A stretch of 5,656 nucleotides of DNA from Bacteroidales bacterium UBA1757 (GTDB lineage Bacteria > Bacteroidota > Bacteroidia > Bacteroidales > UBA1402). Below the pieces are notes generated by a model. It saw only the letters and a list, made by a program, of their open reading frames with translations. It was not told where the DNA came from and did not search any database. Each line of letters starts with the position of its first letter. Within the stretch, counting starts at the first letter, position 1. Both the position numbers and the translations under genes were made by a program. The stretch lies in contig DCHH01000127.1 of assembly GCA_002315625.1 (NCBI GenBank), positions 4,027 to 9,682 on the forward strand. The letters are read 5' to 3'. Shown one piece after another: positions 5,623 through 5,656 of this stretch.

Positions 5623-5656
5623 GGGCGCTTAGCTCAGCTGGTTTAGAGCATCTGCC
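5623..5656 (+). tRNA. tRNA gene, 5' part (isotype not visible; Val or Lys plausible)
   Basis: Bases 5623-5629 (GGGCGCT) form the 5' acceptor strand, followed by TA at tRNA positions 8-9. The D arm is GCTC/GAGC (5632-5635 and 5646-5649) around the loop AGCTGGTTTA, with the conserved GG. A26 and the 5' anticodon-stem strand TCTGC (5651-5655) follow, and C32 is the last base. The window stops two bases before the anticodon, so the amino acid cannot be read. The sequence resembles Bacteroidales tRNA-Val (TAC) genes as remembered, which is only a hint. The remaining part and any following tRNAs lie outside. Confidence 0.9.

Overview
The window looks like a piece of a Bacteroidales chromosome (Bacteroides/Prevotella group). 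Three things suggest this: several -7 boxes of the Bacteroidetes type (TAnnTTTG) stand before genes, most genes lack a Shine-Dalgarno sequence, and the encoded proteins resemble that phylum's versions. No species call is possible from the sequence alone.

Layout. Positions 1-846 hold the 3' part of asnS (asparaginyl-tRNA synthetase); the start lies outside the window. A 209-base non-coding gap (847-1055) follows. It is unusually rich in hairpins and ends in a -7 promoter box and a Shine-Dalgarno-like AGAGG. This leads into a two-gene operon: a bile acid:Na+ symporter (BASS/SBF) family transporter (1056-2054), then a glutaminyl-peptide cyclotransferase-like M28 metalloenzyme with a probable lipoprotein signal (2051-3091). 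The two overlap by ATGA. Convergent to them, one base beyond the cyclase stop, is a full-length MsbA-type ABC exporter on the minus strand (4937-3093). A 131-base divergent intergenic region (4938-5068) separates it from an AT-rich module on the plus strand: an intact MNT-type minimal nucleotidyltransferase (5069-5362), and overlapping it the N-terminal part of a HEPN-domain protein (5346-5591) that has lost its normal C-terminal half. The window ends in the first 34 bases of a tRNA gene (from 5623), which has a good promoter just upstream.

How the parts fit. asnS and the tRNA are housekeeping. The transporter and cyclase are probably co-expressed. The cyclase fits the Bacteroidetes 'Q-rule', in which many exported proteins begin with Gln after signal peptidase I cleavage and are cyclised to pyroglutamate. 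The ABC exporter is most like lipid/lipid A flippases of the inner membrane. The MNT/HEPN pair is the remains of a type VII-like toxin-antitoxin module in which the antitoxin-type enzyme is intact and the toxin appears broken; it abuts a tRNA promoter and is lower in GC than its neighbours.

I see no wholly new system. The parts most worth a second look are the eroded HEPN/MNT module against the tRNA, the hairpin cluster downstream of asnS with two mutually exclusive folds, and the cyclase/transporter operon.
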